From NCBI GenBank assembly GCA_012295275.1, contig CM022673.1, forward strand, positions 7,221,311-7,285,310: 64,000 bases of DNA. The letters run 5' to 3'. Of the stretch, positions 1 to 19,778 are shown piece after piece; position 1 is the first letter of the stretch; each line of letters starts with the position of its first letter. The position numbers and the translations under genes were made by a program. Origin of the DNA: Chrysomallon squamiferum (taxonomy: Eukaryota; Mollusca; Gastropoda; Neomphalida; Peltospiridae). A model generated the notes under the pieces. The model was given only the letters and a program-made list of their open reading frames with translations, ran no database searches and was not told where the DNA came from.

Positions 1-34
<34 letters not shown>

Positions 35-211
35 ATGTAATTACTTCGCTTCAATATATAGATATATAGGCCTATATATATCACACAAAGCTAAATCAGA
101 AATAAAATATACATAAAATATATATGTAGGCCACATGTAAAGTTGAAAAAACATTATAACTTACCTACAGTAAATCCACACAATGAACATTATTACTTAT
201 AAATTATCACT

Positions 212-271
<60 letters not shown>

Positions 272-840
272 TACACAGGCCAAAAGTAATTACGTTTCTA
301 AGCAGATGCTTATGACGTTAATATCCAGTTGGTTCTTTGTTACTTCGACAAAAATGACTAAGTGTCGAGGTGGTAATTATATGTCGATTCCGGTCTTGAT
401 TTGTTTTATTTTATATAATAATAATATTGCACGTGCAGAGAGCAAAACAGGAGATGTGAAATATAGTTAATTTGTATTGAACATTATTATAGTATTTTAT
501 ATCAGAAAATATTTCAATTATCATAACCGTCCATTAATAAATTACCATTTTAACAATTAATTATTCCAAAAATTGTTTGTGACTTGCCATCCGGTACAGT
601 TAGACCTGGCCTGTAGATTAATAATAAATCAATGGATCTAGAACCTGTCACGATGGGCGCTATTTTACAAGAAACTGGTAGTCAGTCGCTTGCAATAAGA
701 CACAGCTGTTTGTGTTCATTTGTTGCGCATCATTTTACTTACAAATTGTTGTTATTTGCGAATTACTTCAGATACATTTTTAGTGCTAAAAAATTCTTGT
801 TGCATCAGTATTTACGTTCAGTTGTTATTAGTTGTCCTGT
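1..840. other. Upstream region of JMJD6; two CA microsatellites
   Basis: CA arrays occupy 1-32 and about 214-267. The remainder is AT-rich and presumably holds the JMJD6 promoter and 5'UTR. No TATA box at a convincing distance and no other gene were recognised. Confidence 0.6.
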
Positions 841-6273
<5,433 letters not shown>

Positions 6274-7335
6274 CAGGAGATGAAAGATGCATGTACGCCG
6301 TTATTTGCTGCAGGGATTAACTGTTGCATGCCTCCATTTGTCTTAGAACTGTTTGCGAAACTGAGACTGTATTACAATTTTTAAACTGGACGTTAAAATT
6401 TTGAGAATTTAATCATGTTATTGAAGGCATTTTTTTTTTTTTTATATATTTGTTACTAGTCTTAGAGGATACTTCTTCATTGAAAAAAACCCATTCATTT
6501 AAAAAGGTGCATTAAAACAGTTGGGTAGATTATGAAACTAAAAGAAATTGTTTCATCAAGAGCCTTAAGATTTTTTAATTTTTTTTTAAAACTGCTGTAT
6601 TTCATATTGATTCCTTTTTTTTTTTTTTTTTTTTTTTTACTGGATTCTTATCATCATTGATATAATGATTATAGTGGATGAGTGACATATTATATATCTT
6701 TAAATTATTACTGTTGTGGACATATCTACAATTTCATTTTTAAATATTATTCCTCTTAAATTGATTGCTTTTTCATTAATTACATGCGTTCTTATCATGT
6801 ATTTTGTTCTTCATAATTAGGTGACCAACTGGAATGCTGATTGTTATTAGTGGCTCCCTAATTAAAAAAACTCAGAAATATTTTTTAAACACATATAAAC
6901 ATTTGTATGAGATTGACAGATGTTAAGATATTGTAGAAAAAAATATATATTTTTTTTTTCCACTTCATCCTTGTCGGTTGTAACTGGAATCACAATTTTT
7001 TATTTGTTTTATTTATTTTATTTTTTTATATATGTAATTCAGTATCTGCTTGTTGGAATATTTGATGTAATGCTTGCTGAATATCAGTCATTACATTTGA
7101 TTAACCTTTTCAAAGAATATTAAATTGACTCATTAGTCATTATAAAAAGGAAAATACTGATAAAAAGTAATTTCAGTCATAATAGGGGAAAAAAAAAAAA
7201 AATTATGTTAATTATTTTGTTCGTGGAATTATATCAATAATAACTAAACAAGAAAAAAAAAATTCTTGTCCAGACATATTCTGTAATTTGTAACAGCATG
7301 TTTTGGATAATATCATGAACAAAAATGTAGTACTA

Positions 7336-7341
7336 AATAAA
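7336..7341 (+). terminator. Candidate poly(A) signal of JMJD6
   Basis: First AATAAA I find downstream of the JMJD6 stop at 6273, giving a 3'UTR of about 1.07 kb. Other AATAAA sequences occur further on (for example near 7828), so the site actually used is uncertain. Confidence 0.3.
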
Positions 7342-10300
7342 AGAAGTTTTAAAATTATAATGTACGTGTTAATGGTATTTTTAAAAATAGTGTTTAAATT
7401 AATCTAAAGGCAAATGCTTATTAACAGACAGATTTTATTCTCCACCTTGCTTCAAAAGATTGTTAATGTTTTATTATAATGTTTCAAATATCTGAGTTAA
7501 TTTTAATGCAGTAGTTCATCTTTTTGTTTTAATTATGCTTTATATTTAAAAAAAACCCCCAAAACTCTGTTTTTTGAAGTGAGATCTATTTGTAAAAATA
7601 GATGTTTTAATTACTTCAAGATCTATTAAAATAAGACAGTTCAACCATCAGGTAATATTTTATTACTATTCTTCTTTGTGTTTTAGTGCTTTGATTTTAA
7701 TACTTTGTTCCATTCATTTTTTGGAATGAGGACAAATTTTGTTTTTTTAAACCGATTTCAGATTTTTGTACAAATGAAATTTGATCCAATCCGCAACAAA
7801 TCATAAGATCTGAATCCTTTTTTCTAAGTTAATAAATCTTTTCATTTCAGTGTTTTATTTATTGCCGTAAAAACTTTTTAACATCATTATACATTTTATC
7901 ATTCCCATCCGTCATATAGCGTTTAGCAGAAAACTCATGTTATTGTCTTTTTTCAAACAGTCAAAAATCAAAAACCTTCCTTTTTTTTAAATTTTGTTAT
8001 TTTTCAGTGATTTCAAAAATGGTTAATTTTCTTCAGCAGTACATCTCTGAGTATTTATGGAGCTGCAGTTAGTGTGAGAACAAGTATTTACTTTTTTATT
8101 AGTGTGCATTAATCATGCTAGTCATTTTCATCAGTTAATAGCCAGGCAGGTATTATGAGCTCTTTTTCTCATGATTTTTGTGATAGTAACTTTATTCTTT
8201 GTGATATTCAGATTCTGTGTGACACACTGCAGCAAAGACTTATACCAGAAAAAGTGCTGAAATAGACTTTCATTAAGATCATCAAAATATCCTTCTTGTT
8301 TAAATCTTTCTATTTCAAATAATTACAGTTAAAAAGTTAGCTTGAAATAGTTAATATAACAATGATTGCTGAAAAACAATTATCAGATTTCCTGCAATTA
8401 AAAAGATAAAGAAATAATTTGTGCTGGTTGTAAGTTTATTTTTTCTGCACAGCCCATGCTTTATCTTGGAGTAAAGATTATTGTCGAGCAATTTTGTAAA
8501 ATAAATCTTTCTTCGGTGAGCTAATGTAATGTGTCTCCTTTTGTTCACTTTTGTTCTTGTAAAGTAAGTCATTCTTCTTTGTAGAACAATTAAATGGTTT
8601 AATTTTATCAATAAACACCCTATCTTTGTCTGGGATGTTTAAATGTTAAATCATTCTCTCCTGAATAAAGAAAAGCAGCATTATGCACTAATTTTATGAT
8701 TTGTATTTAAATTTATATTTTTGGAATAAATAGGTGTGTTGTTGTGGAGTGTTCTTTTTTCTGCCCCCCCCCCACAACCTCCCAAAAAAAACACCAATTA
8801 TAACAATTAGTGGTTAAATTAGAATTTTTTAAATATAATAACTGCCATTCCACATAGAATAATAGTTAAATGGAATATTTTTTCTTTTTTCTCATTTCCC
8901 ATTCCCATTTTCAATACATTTTTTATTCTTTAAGATAAATTATGCAAAATAAATCTTGATTTCTTGAATTATAATTTTTTTTTTTTTTTTTTTCCCAAGA
9001 TCAGTTTGTAAAACTGAAATAAATTGTTAATTTTCTCAAAATGTCTTGGTGTCTTTTTCTTTCTTTATAATTTCCACCCTGATTGTAGCATTTTTCTGTT
9101 CAGAGAATTTTATATTTGCCATATTCAAAATGTCTAAAACAATTGCAGAGTATATCACAAAAGAGATGAAGATGTGATAAGATAAGAAATAATTCATGAT
9201 CCAAATAAGGGCACATTTTTAGTGCATTTCCTATTTAATATTTTGCTTGCATAATATAATGATTAGTTGCAAATTCTCTGTCACTGAGAAATGACAACTA
9301 TTTTATTTTGAATTTTTAGAAAAATGATGGAATAAAATCCAGTATGTTTGAGTGTCTGCATTTGCAGTTTACATTAGCATATATAACTGACGGCCAACTG
9401 AAACTTGTTGGGTCTCCACAATAATTTGTTTTTCAAAATATAACAAAACAAGAAAACTTTAAATACATTTTATAAATAAATAAATAAATAAACTTGGTAC
9501 GGAAAAATAGATGTTTTCCAAATAAACACTGTGATTGCTGACCTACAATTTATAATTAATATTTTCTTTTAAAAATTGATTATATAAACATGGTATACCC
9601 AGGAAGAAACAAGCATACTGAAGACAAATTAGTTAACAGGTATTAAAAAATCACTACTTTGAGCTGTTGTGAAAACTACCTCTTAAATTCATTTCATTTA
9701 AAAATTACAAATGAGACTGAAAAAAATATGTTATGAAAGGCACAAGAAAATCAATGTTAGAAAATGTTTTCAAATAAAAGACTGCAATGTATGTGTATAT
9801 ATGTGTGTGTGTGTGTGTGTGCGTGCATATTCAGATACAGAAATATATTCTATTTCTTTGCATCAAGAATTATAAATAAGATTTTGGAAAAAAGGCTGAA
9901 AAAAGTATCTATGAGACAAATGGCACAACTTTAAAAAACAAGCAAACATATCTAAAATATTTAAAAAATAGTATGCCATGAATGGTATTCAAACCTAGTT
10001 CAATCAAGACAATGAACTGTATTCAAGAATGTGCAAAATTCACAGAAATCATCCTAAAAAAAACCCTGCCAAACAGAAAAGCTCTTGATATGGATTTTTT
10101 TTTTTTTTTTTTTAAAAATAGGTTTAAATAGGTGTGCATATATAAAACACACACACACACACACACACGCATGCACACATCAGAGATACAAATTGTGATA
10201 CAATTAAGTTCTAGAAATACATTTTGTAGAGCATTTTCTGGTATGTCTTAATGACAGTGATCATGTAGAAAATTAAGAATCTCAACAATAAATGTATTTA

Positions 10301-11091
10301 TAAAACCAAAAATTATTTTTTGTTTATTCTTTTTACAGATCATTTCTATCATATGTAGATGAAAGTTATAAAAAATTGCACAAGGAATTTATAGATAATA
10401 TATGTATGTACACATACATGTATTATGTATTAATTAGTGAGTGACTAATTTAATTCTTGTATTAATTATCTTTTTGTTTCTCCTCTTTTGTGAAAGACAA
10501 CAGATAACTGTTCATGAACAACACTAATTAGTTAACATAGCAAACAAAAAAATTTGGAACAGCATTTGTACCATTTGAAACCATGAACAAAAATAAATCT
10601 AAGAAATAACGAATACATGGCACTTGATTTCTCAAAAGTTAAATCTCTGCTATACTTTCCTTGAATTTGATTACAGTTCATTAATAAATGCAATTAAGAC
10701 TAATTGCAGACAGCGAAATGAATGAACAATGTAAAGAAAAGCATCATAAATCTATGTCATTTGAAAGATATCATTTGTAAGCACAATACAGAAAGTAGAA
10801 ATACATTTCCAAAAATAACGTAAAAATTGCAAAAGCTTTTTTCTAATTTATGATTAGCAGACGTTTAAAAATATCCTTTTGATTAACTCTCAAATAAATT
10901 AATTAAATAAGATATAAAAATGAAATAAAATAAAAGTGACAGAATTTTTTTTTTAAGAAAAGAAAGAAGTAAAAACAATATAGATATATACTGGATAAAT
11001 GTCACACAGATCTACACCTCTTGAACCAATTTTACATTAAACTATTTCATTTTCTGACAGAAAAATCACAAACTGAAACTGCACTAAAATA

Positions 11092-11139
<48 letters not shown>

Positions 11140-11524
11140 AATAAAAACATGCAAAGCATCAACTGAAATAACTGAAAATACACACACAGTTTAAAACTAT
11201 TACTGAGTCAATCAGAAACACACTTACACCAAACAAAACATTCCCATGGACAAACATTAAGACAGAAATGACACCTCTTTGGTGTTAATAAGACACTTAG
11301 CAGTATGATGTTAATACTATTTAAGCTTGAAATAATTAAATTAAGATTTTTCTGCTACTTTTATGCCTACCTATGTCTGTTCACATTCTATTATAACTAT
11401 GTTAAGCAATTATTTGGCTAATGACATTAAAGTAATTATAAACAGTTTGAAATTGATGAAAATAACTATATTCTATTTTCATAATGCTAAATTTTATTAC
11501 TTTTTTTAACAATAAACATCAATA

Positions 11525-11527
<3 letters not shown>

Positions 11528-11573
<46 letters not shown>
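11528..11573 (+). repeat. AAT microsatellite
   Basis: About 15 uninterrupted AAT units in the JMJD6/FBXO30-like intergenic region. Confidence 0.95.
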
Positions 11574-11574
<1 letters not shown>

Positions 11575-12479
11575 GCAATGAAAGCATAATAAAAAATAAA
11601 AATTTATATTTTGTCAATTTACTGTTGAGCATTATAAACTAAGTTTAAACTATATGGCATTAATATGATAATAAAATTACAAAAAGCAAAATGATTAAAA
11701 ATGCAAAATAATTTTATTTTCAGTTTTTGTGAACTTTTATAAATAATTTTCACAATTTTAATATGCAGAGCATAAATTAAATTATAATTTTTTCTTTTTC
11801 ACATATATAATTTTTTTAAATAAAAGCTTTTTCGCCTGCTATTCATGAACATTGTATTAAGATTTGGTAACTGATGTAACAAAACTATTATTTTCTTCTT
11901 ATTTATATATAATATATGTATATATATATTTATATATAATTAAATAATAATAATCATAAAAATAAATTAAATAAATAAATAAAAGATATTCAAACAATTT
12001 TAAATTGAAAGTTTTTATAAATATATAAAAAATGTTGAAAATTAAAACCATCATTAAGCATGTATCATAATTTTTGTAGCTATGACTGGCAATGTTTTCA
12101 AAACAATTCACGTATGGTAAAACTTATACAATTTATATTATAATTTCTAAATTAAATGATGTGAAGCTACCAAGTTGCTTATAAACATTAAAAGATCGAT
12201 GCTCAAAATTATGTACTGATGAACATTTAATCAACACATTTTTTTTCAAATTATCAATAAAACTGTTTCAAAAATAAAATTTGTCTTTTTAATAACAAGA
12301 CAATTACTTTTTCTTTTTTTGCATTGAATTTGTTCTCTGTAATTTATATTTTTCTTTTTAAAAATCACAACTTGAGATTTCTCAATATGCTATTACTTTT
12401 CACCAAATTAAGCCCAAATTAATATCAATAAACCTTGTCTAAAATAATAACCGGTTTTCGCAATGCGTCACTACTGACA

Positions 12480-15400
12480 TTAGGAGTTGTTCATAGTGTG
12501 ACAAGCCTGTAGATTACCTAGCTCTCGAAGTCGCATGCTGACAGAGTCACGCTGTCTCTGTGCCAGCAGATCTTTCAGCTTGTTGTCACTCTCGGCTATG
12601 AAGGGTGGACCCACCTGGAAGGGTTCGTGGTGCACGTTGAGTTCCTGATTGAAAGGACAAACCTTGAGATGTTCACTGATGGGATTGTGACCGCTGAAGT
12701 ACCACTGTTGTACGGGCGAGAAAGATGTGCTGAACTGCCACACCTGCAACATCGTAACACATCGTGACATCTGTTTAACAGTGCCTTAATATCGTTAAAT
12801 TTTCAATTTTAGAATAGCTGAAGTAAGCAAGTTTAATGGAGAGTAAATGTTAATACTATGAACCCTAAATGCAAAAATGCTTTCTGTTCAAGTTTATTGC
12901 TTGCCATTGCCATGGATACCAATATAGATAGCTGGAAAAATTAGGTTTTTAAAAACTGAGTTTTCAGCTACAAAATACATCATATAAGAACAGTTTTTTT
13001 GCTTAAGTGTACGTGGTGTATATGTTGATAGTGCAACAAGCAATTTTTTTGGTTCATGCTAATTAATTTGTTTAACAGTAGTTAATAATATTAATAATAC
13101 ATTACTGGATTTTAATTATATACTTTAACTCACTACAAGCCTAATCATACTTATTAATGCAATATGTTTATGTGTATCTTCTTCTAGTCAGAAAAACACA
13201 CATAATGTTTTTGATAAACTGTTTGTAAATAAATAATCCAGTAGAAAACATATAACCAGTTTAAAATTTTTACTATACCACATGTGAATTATGTCATTAG
13301 TGTAGGGTTTCAGGTTTTTATACAAGCTTGTGGCTGTTTCTTCATGTGGAATATTTATAACTGTGTCTTTGTGTTTATGACCATGATTGTGAAACATTTA
13401 TAACTACAATTTCTGTACACAAACAAATCTGTTTAATTAATAAATAAGTACTTTATAGTGAATGATTTTCAGTGTGTTATTTATTTTAAATTTGGATCAG
13501 AAAATCTGAAATGATCACCGACACTATTTTTCAAGTATTTTCTAAAAATAGTTTTTTTCAATATTTAATTGTAAGTAATAGACAATGTCCAGGTTATTAA
13601 AAAAAATAAAATAAATAAATAAATAAGAAAAAGAATAATTTATTATCAGTACCCTTCCAGCAGGCTGCCATGAGACTTTCTGTCCTGTTGTACACTTTCT
13701 CCATGTTGTCGTGACGATACCACGTTCATTGAGAAGACTGCAGCAGACATCACGAAGTAATCGACAGGTCAGAGACAGGTTACGCAGACTGAACGAGTCA
13801 AGATGACGCACGACGTGTCGCAGAACTTCAAATGGAAGTTTGACAAACAGATCATCTGCATTTTGGAAAAGATAAAAACAGCTGGTTATATTTTACATAT
13901 TTTTAACCAAAAAGAAATATCACTAAAAAAAAAAAGGAATACAGCTGATTCTCTTTCATCACTACCAGCATATAGATGATTACAACTTTTTGGCTTAACA
14001 AATAAAACAATCACTGGATAACATTAAAAAAGGGTATTAATGTCATTAATTTGTTTTTGAAAATTAATATAGTAATAACACTGTGTATGTGTCTGTATGT
14101 GTGTGTGTGTATGAATGCAGTGCCTATGTGCATAACAAAAATAATCTAAAATAGAATTTTTAAAATGTATTCTTTGCTTGAACTGTTTAAGGATATTGTT
14201 TTTAAATTATTTGGTAGTGTTTTGTTTTCACTAATTATTACTGAAACATTTACAAAATCACGAATTACCTTCTGAAGACATGGGGTATTCTGAGACTGTA
14301 TCTGGTAAAGAACATAACACAATTGGTGAATAGGCTCGCTGGGACGTGAAGACAATGACATCATCATCTGTTGAGTGTGACTTATGAGGTGACTGCACAA
14401 CATTCGATTTACTAACATGATTTTGTACACATTCTACACCATCAATGGCGGCCGCTTCATCAACTTCCCAGGCATCCTGAAAATCATGATCATGAGCAGT
14501 GAAAGACATGGCAGTGGACACAATATCTGAAAGACTGTTGGTTTCCATAGTGTCACAATCCGAACGGTTGTTGTTTGATGTGTCTACATCACAGGTCTGT
14601 AATATACTTGTTGGCGTCACTTCAGACTGAGGTATCACGTAATCATTTGATTTGTTTTTATCACAGGCAGTCATCTTCACCAAGCGGTCGAGCTGTGGGA
14701 GATCATCGAGGACCAAGCCGAAACTCTCGCTCAGATAACTGTGAGTAATGTGAGCACCTTTAGAGCGTGGCTGAAAGCGGCGGAACGAGAATGTGCATCC
14801 TCGGTGAGCCAGAGGGCAGCGCTGTTCCATCCAGCCGTTGAAGCAGCTCTGAAGATCGACATGGACGTTTTTGTAATGCCAGGGAAACTCATCACGGCGA
14901 AACACTTGGGCACAAAGAAATGTGTACATCTCTGATGGCTTAGGCTGGTATCGTGTTATACAGTCTATGTTGATATCCACACCAAGCAGCTCGTGCAGCT
15001 TTGTGTGACTATCTATTGGCTTGCAGTCCAATGTTTCATGTATGTCTGCAACCTCCTTCAAGAAAATTTCAAAAAATTAATTGAGATGAAAAACCATGAT
15101 TAAAACAAAATACCTAAATAACCTATACATATAAATGATATATAATAATATATGCATATATTTCAAGTATGAACACAATCTTCCTTCAACAAAACTTTAA
15201 AAATTAATTAGCCCTTTAACTTTAAACCTTACTTTTTGGGGGAGAAATGTAACGCTTCAGTTGTGCAATTATGACAGTTAATTAGTAACTTAGGGGATGA
15301 CAAAGTTTCATTTGCTGAACCGATTGGTTGTTATTTTAAGTAGGAATATTCTGTGATAAGTCAAAATGGCATTTTGGTTGCATACAGATTATTATGTACT

Positions 15401-17596
15401 GATGTCTCAATGGGTAAAAAGAAATACCAAAATTAAAACTAAACATAAATTCCATTTAACTATAAATGTATTACTGGTTATGAGATATATATCTCATTAT
15501 CTTCTGAAAAGAATTTCTCTTCAAACCATGTAATTAAATGATCAAATTGTTATAAATTTTATTTAAGGTTTCTGAGAAACTGAATGAATGGAAATCTTTA
15601 TAAAGGTAAAGTTAAGATAACAATACATGATATATAAATAAATAACATTTCAGATACACATCTTTACAACTTAAAAAACTTGAAAATTACATATTAACAA
15701 TGGACAATATCATGATGTAAATGATTAATGTAATGACTCCATTGTTGTATAAATAAACTATTACTTGTGGTTCATCCAGCTCTGTTTGCTCTGGTTGTGG
15801 AACGCTGTCATTCCGGAAACTCGACATACACTGCACTGAATGAATGTGTTTTGACTGCGACGTGCACAAACTGCATGAGACGGGAAAACTTTCATCATTA
15901 TGCTCGTAACTTTCCTGAACTTTTTCTGCATCTTCTACATTATGTGAGACCTCACTGAGATCTTCGAGCGATGAGCTGTCAGTGGGAGTATTACCAGACA
16001 AGTGATTGGAGACCATGTCCAGCGTAACAGTCAGACTTTCAGTGGCACGTTTTGTTGCTCGGATGAGGCGACTGCAGACACTTCGCTGCAAACCCGGTGG
16101 ATACTGGCAGAGATTCCAGGGGACATCACAGTCATCATCGGAGACATTTTGTGAATTCTCCTCGGAGTTTAACACATCCGATTCTGCAGCACCGCCTCGA
16201 TGACTGAACGGTGCAGCTGGGTATTTCGTCGTCAGGTAATTTCTCATTATTCTTTTTGTTTTCTTTGGTGCGTTCAGTGTCTGGATTAACATGCGCTGAT
16301 CACTCATTGCCAAGGCAACATCCAACTGTCCACACATCACATGCCTCACACAGGATGGCACAGGCATTTTCTTGCCATCTTCTTTTGAGTGCATTGGCCA
16401 TCGGTTCCATTCTGTTGGACAGCAAAGGACACTGGCTGGACACACCTCCAGATGACTTGCAAGTTTGCGACGCACCATAACCAGCGGACAGCCATTGACC
16501 GAGTTGATGCAGCTGACCCGTTCTTCTGGACAAAGCAGTGTATGCTCACTCTGAAGACACTGGTGATACCTAAAACATTAGTGAAACAAATCCTTACAAA
16601 CATACATTGATTCAGTAATGTATTGTAACCAAAAATGAGGGAATATGGCAACCACATAGTGATATACTGACACATATGCCTAGACCTGGACAGACTAACT
16701 TAGATATCTTATGAATATTTTAATGTGATATATTAGTTGTCTCCCCAGCTTTGTGAAAGGGAATTGGTGTAATTGGTTCAAGTTAAACGAAGTGATGGTA
16801 CAGAAAATGTTCAGGGTTGGTACACTTTGAAAATCAAAAATACTCCTATAAATAATTGCATCAAATGCATTAACTATTAACAAGTTTATTTTACTAGCTG
16901 TGAAATAAATTCAAAGTGTCTGTTTAATTCATTATACAAAACAAAGTTCATTAAATAAACAGGTGGCAGGTATTGCTGCTGTTGCTGATGAATGGTGGGT
17001 GAACTCATCATAGGCCATATGGGATGGTGGGCCTGATAATATGTTACTTTACTATACCAAATACAACTGATTTCAATTTGTGTGCAACAACAATCTGTGT
17101 TTTAAGTTCTACTGCATATTTATTAAATAAAATCAATAGCAGTTAATATTTTACAGGTTTTAAAGCACATTTACATAGAAATAAAAAGTAATGTCAAAAA
17201 AAATGTTGTTTGAATTTTATCATGGAAGTAATAAGAGTTTCTATAAAATAATTAAAAAATATGAAGAAATAAAATCAATATAAGATAAAATAAAACAAAA
17301 TAACATCATAACATAACATAACATTACATAAAATAAAAGAACCTATTAGTAATATTTATTTTAACATATTTAATATCATGTATTTTTTATATTTTAGTTT
17401 ATTAGGTTACACTGTAAAGCACCATACTTAGTACAAAAAAAGTGCTATATGGTACAATAATAAATAATAATATATGACATGAAAAATACCTAGCAGGACA
17501 GCCTAGTTCACATGCAATCACTGGGCAACTGTCAACTCCATTCTCTTGGACGTTGCAGTATCTGGAAACACACGATTCACAGTGACTGTGCAGCAT
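12480..17596 (-). CDS. FBXO30: F-box only protein 30/40-like (TRAF-type zinc finger plus F-box)
   Basis: Five coding exons, in transcript order: 17596-17490, 16569-15765, 15055-14269, 13855-13653 and 12743-12480, giving 721 aa (human FBXO30 is about 745). FBXO30/40 proteins are substrate adaptors of SCF (SKP1-CUL1-F-box) ubiquitin ligases. Seen: an N-terminal Cys/His-rich TRAF-type zinc-finger region (HSHCESCVSRYC, SEHTLLCPEERVSC, HLEVCPASVLCCPTEWNRWP; residues 4 to about 100). A long acidic, Ser-rich linker follows. Next is the family-specific block ITRYQPKPSEMYTFLCAQVF ... GWMEQRCPLAHRGC in exon 3. The F-box is in exon 4 (LPFEVLRHVVRHLDSFSL), and the C-terminal VWQFSTSFSPVQQW in exon 5. The phases agree at every junction (2, 0, 1, 0). 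Vertebrates have two paralogues, FBXO30 and FBXO40; one invertebrate copy may be co-orthologous to both, so the symbol is approximate. Confidence 0.93.
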
Positions 17597-17617
17597 TATT
17601 CACTGGTGTTGTGTCAT
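17490..17617 (-). other. First coding exon of the FBXO30-like gene with acceptor upstream of the ATG
   Basis: On the - strand an acceptor (ATTTTCAG, AG at 17619-17618) lies 21 bases before the ATG at 17596. The start codon is therefore in the second exon of the transcript, after a non-coding first exon. The first ATG after this acceptor, at 17617, opens a five-codon reading frame (ATG ACA CAA CAC CAG TGA) that closes just before the real start, a tiny upstream ORF. Confidence 0.6.
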
Positions 17618-18470
17618 CTGAAAATTAAAACCAAATTTTCTCTCCAATCATACAAAGATGAAAAGTGAAATATTTGATACTAGTGCAATTCATCTGGCAG
17701 ATCATTAAAACAATGCTATCATAGACTTCTGAATTCACCAGACTTTAGGTAGTGCAGGACAAAATAATAATTCCAATACAAAAATAACATCAATAATAAT
17801 GAACTTGTTGAATTCTGATCATTTATATTTGTACAATTATTCAATGAAACTTGGTATTTTAAAATTCATAATTATTTAACTTATGGGTTATATTTTCAAT
17901 ACTAACATCTCTTTTCTTCTTCTTCTTCTTTTTTTTCTTTTGATTTCATTTAGAGTTTGACCTATTTCTTTTCTCCTTTAAAGACCCTGATGCTATGACA
18001 GGTAATGGAGGTAAGATTGCATTTTCATAATAATAAATATTATTATAATTTATACTGAATAAGATCATAAACAGGACTATGGAAAGTACTTGTACAGTTC
18101 TAAATGGAATTATATTATGATATTCCGATAAATTATAAAGCAAATTTATTACTGATTTGATTAGTCCATAACAGTTAACACTATAAACAGCATATATTAT
18201 TGTTAATATTAATTAGTTATTCGTTATTCAGTGTAAGATATGTATGTTTGTGTATGTGTGTGTGTAATATTTTAATGATTAAACTGACATACATGATTAC
18301 AAACTTTAAAAAAAAAAAAAAAATTATTATTATTATTGTTATTAGTTTTAAATGAAGAAATTAAAAATATTAAAAATATTAAAAATTAGACTACAGAAGT
18401 TCAGAACTTTATAAGACTGCTGCTATCGCCGCGATTTAAAAAGTTCATAACACGTAAATTTAACACTTAC

Positions 18471-18607
18471 CAATAAAATAAACTATAAAATTCTGCATAT
18501 TTTCCTTTGTGCGTGCAACTGGTCATAATGTATTGATTAATAGTGTACTAAAAAAAGAATGTAAATTAACAATGAACGGGAACTTTTCAACGGGTCACCA
18601 CTTCCGT
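18471..18607 (-). promoter_or_regulatory. Candidate 5' non-coding exon and ETS-type site of the FBXO30-like gene
   Basis: On the - strand a consensus donor TTG|GTAAGTG (GT at 18470-18469) faces the acceptor at 17619-17618. About 130 bases upstream is ACGGAAGT (18607-18600), a consensus ETS-factor site typical of TATA-less housekeeping promoters. The small patch around 18,425-18,435 (GCCGCG) is GC-richer than its surroundings. The transcription start itself cannot be read from sequence. Confidence 0.4.
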
Positions 18608-19747
18608 ATCTCTGCACTAAGCCTAATGGGTTACAACTTACATAATTTTTAAAAGATCAACAGATAAAATTTAATTTTGTATAAAATAGAATTACAGAAA
18701 TCATGAGCCAGTAATGAGAAGATAAATACTGTGAACAATTATATTATTTACAGCTCAAACTTAAAATATTTTGTGGTACACTACGAACTTAAGTCTTTAC
18801 AAATCATTGATCAAGATCATGACAGATAAATGATGCGAAGAGAAAAAAAATATATAATAATAATAATAATTAAAATTTTTCACAGAAATATATTTTTTAA
18901 CGTACTAAATATCGTCTGTAAATTATGTATGTGCATGACTATAAATATTTCTTTCTTTCTTTTCCCGAGAAAAGGAGAAAAGGTTGAGAATCCGTAAGTC
19001 GAAATAAATTTCTATCGTTTTTTTGTGGACTGAAAATCTCGGAATATTCTGGAGAAGATTTCTAAACATACAAGAATAGACTTAAAACACAGAATTGTGT
19101 ATTATCGATATTCTGGGTAAATAATTTATCTCTTGTATAAAGTCATAACAAATAAAAATAAAATATAATTTTTGTTGGTTTTTATTTATTTATTATTTAA
19201 AAATAAATAAATATTCATACGTGAAGCAGATGTTTATTGTTATTACAAATACATCGGAGAAGAAAACTTGGGTCGAATGGAACATCAAATGAATTAAGAC
19301 GGTGGCCAGTAATTGTTATATTTGACATTATGGCAACTAAATATGTCTGTATATAACACGTCAGGGTAATTATATCAAATATTTTTGCGTTACGTGTCTC
19401 AGTATCTTTTGAAGCAGATATTTTTATTTTATATCCTAATACCAGATAACAGACGATTTTGTGTGATTTCTTTCAGCATAATAATTAATTGTTAGAATTT
19501 CATTCCACATTATAGTTAGCATTATTACAGAGAAAATATGTCTCTTTGCTTTATGATACAACACACCTGCCTTTGTGGTGGATATCATATACAAGTGTTT
19601 ATACTGTTGTTATACAGTTAAAATATTTATAACCACAAAATATTAACATGATTTTAAGAAGAAGACGAAGAAGAAAGAAAACAAATGTCTTATTCTGCCG
19701 GTTTCGGCTCAATTAACAAATGTTCGTCGCGGTCCTGTTTTATATTT

Positions 19748-19778
19748 ACTTCCGTGTTTAAATTTCCGGGTTATTCAA
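19748..19778 (+). promoter_or_regulatory. Candidate 5' non-coding exon of APH-1 with ETS-like motif
   Basis: ACTTCCGTG at 19748-19756 matches the reverse complement of an ETS site, and a good donor TTCAA|GTAAGA follows (GT at 19779-19780). The first acceptor ahead of the APH-1 start is TTCTCCTTCAG ending at 20490, which would give a 0.7 kb 5'UTR intron. This is inferred only from splice-site quality. Confidence 0.35.

Larger units (their letters stand above)
6274..12479. other. Convergent intergenic region (JMJD6 / FBXO30-like)
   Basis: 6.2 kb containing both 3'UTRs. Many poly-A and poly-T runs, a GT array near 9806, CA near 10147, an AAT array at 11528-11573 and TTTA/ATATAT tracts. No protein or RNA gene recognised. 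Confidence 0.6.

Noticed and set aside
8351-8611. 86-codon - strand frame in the JMJD6/FBXO30-like gap
   Set aside because: AT-rich, no homology that I recognise, no exon context.
14741-16610. Several + strand frames of 60-90 codons opposite the FBXO30-like gene
   Set aside because: Shadows of exons 2 and 3; the - strand carries the zinc-finger and F-box homology.
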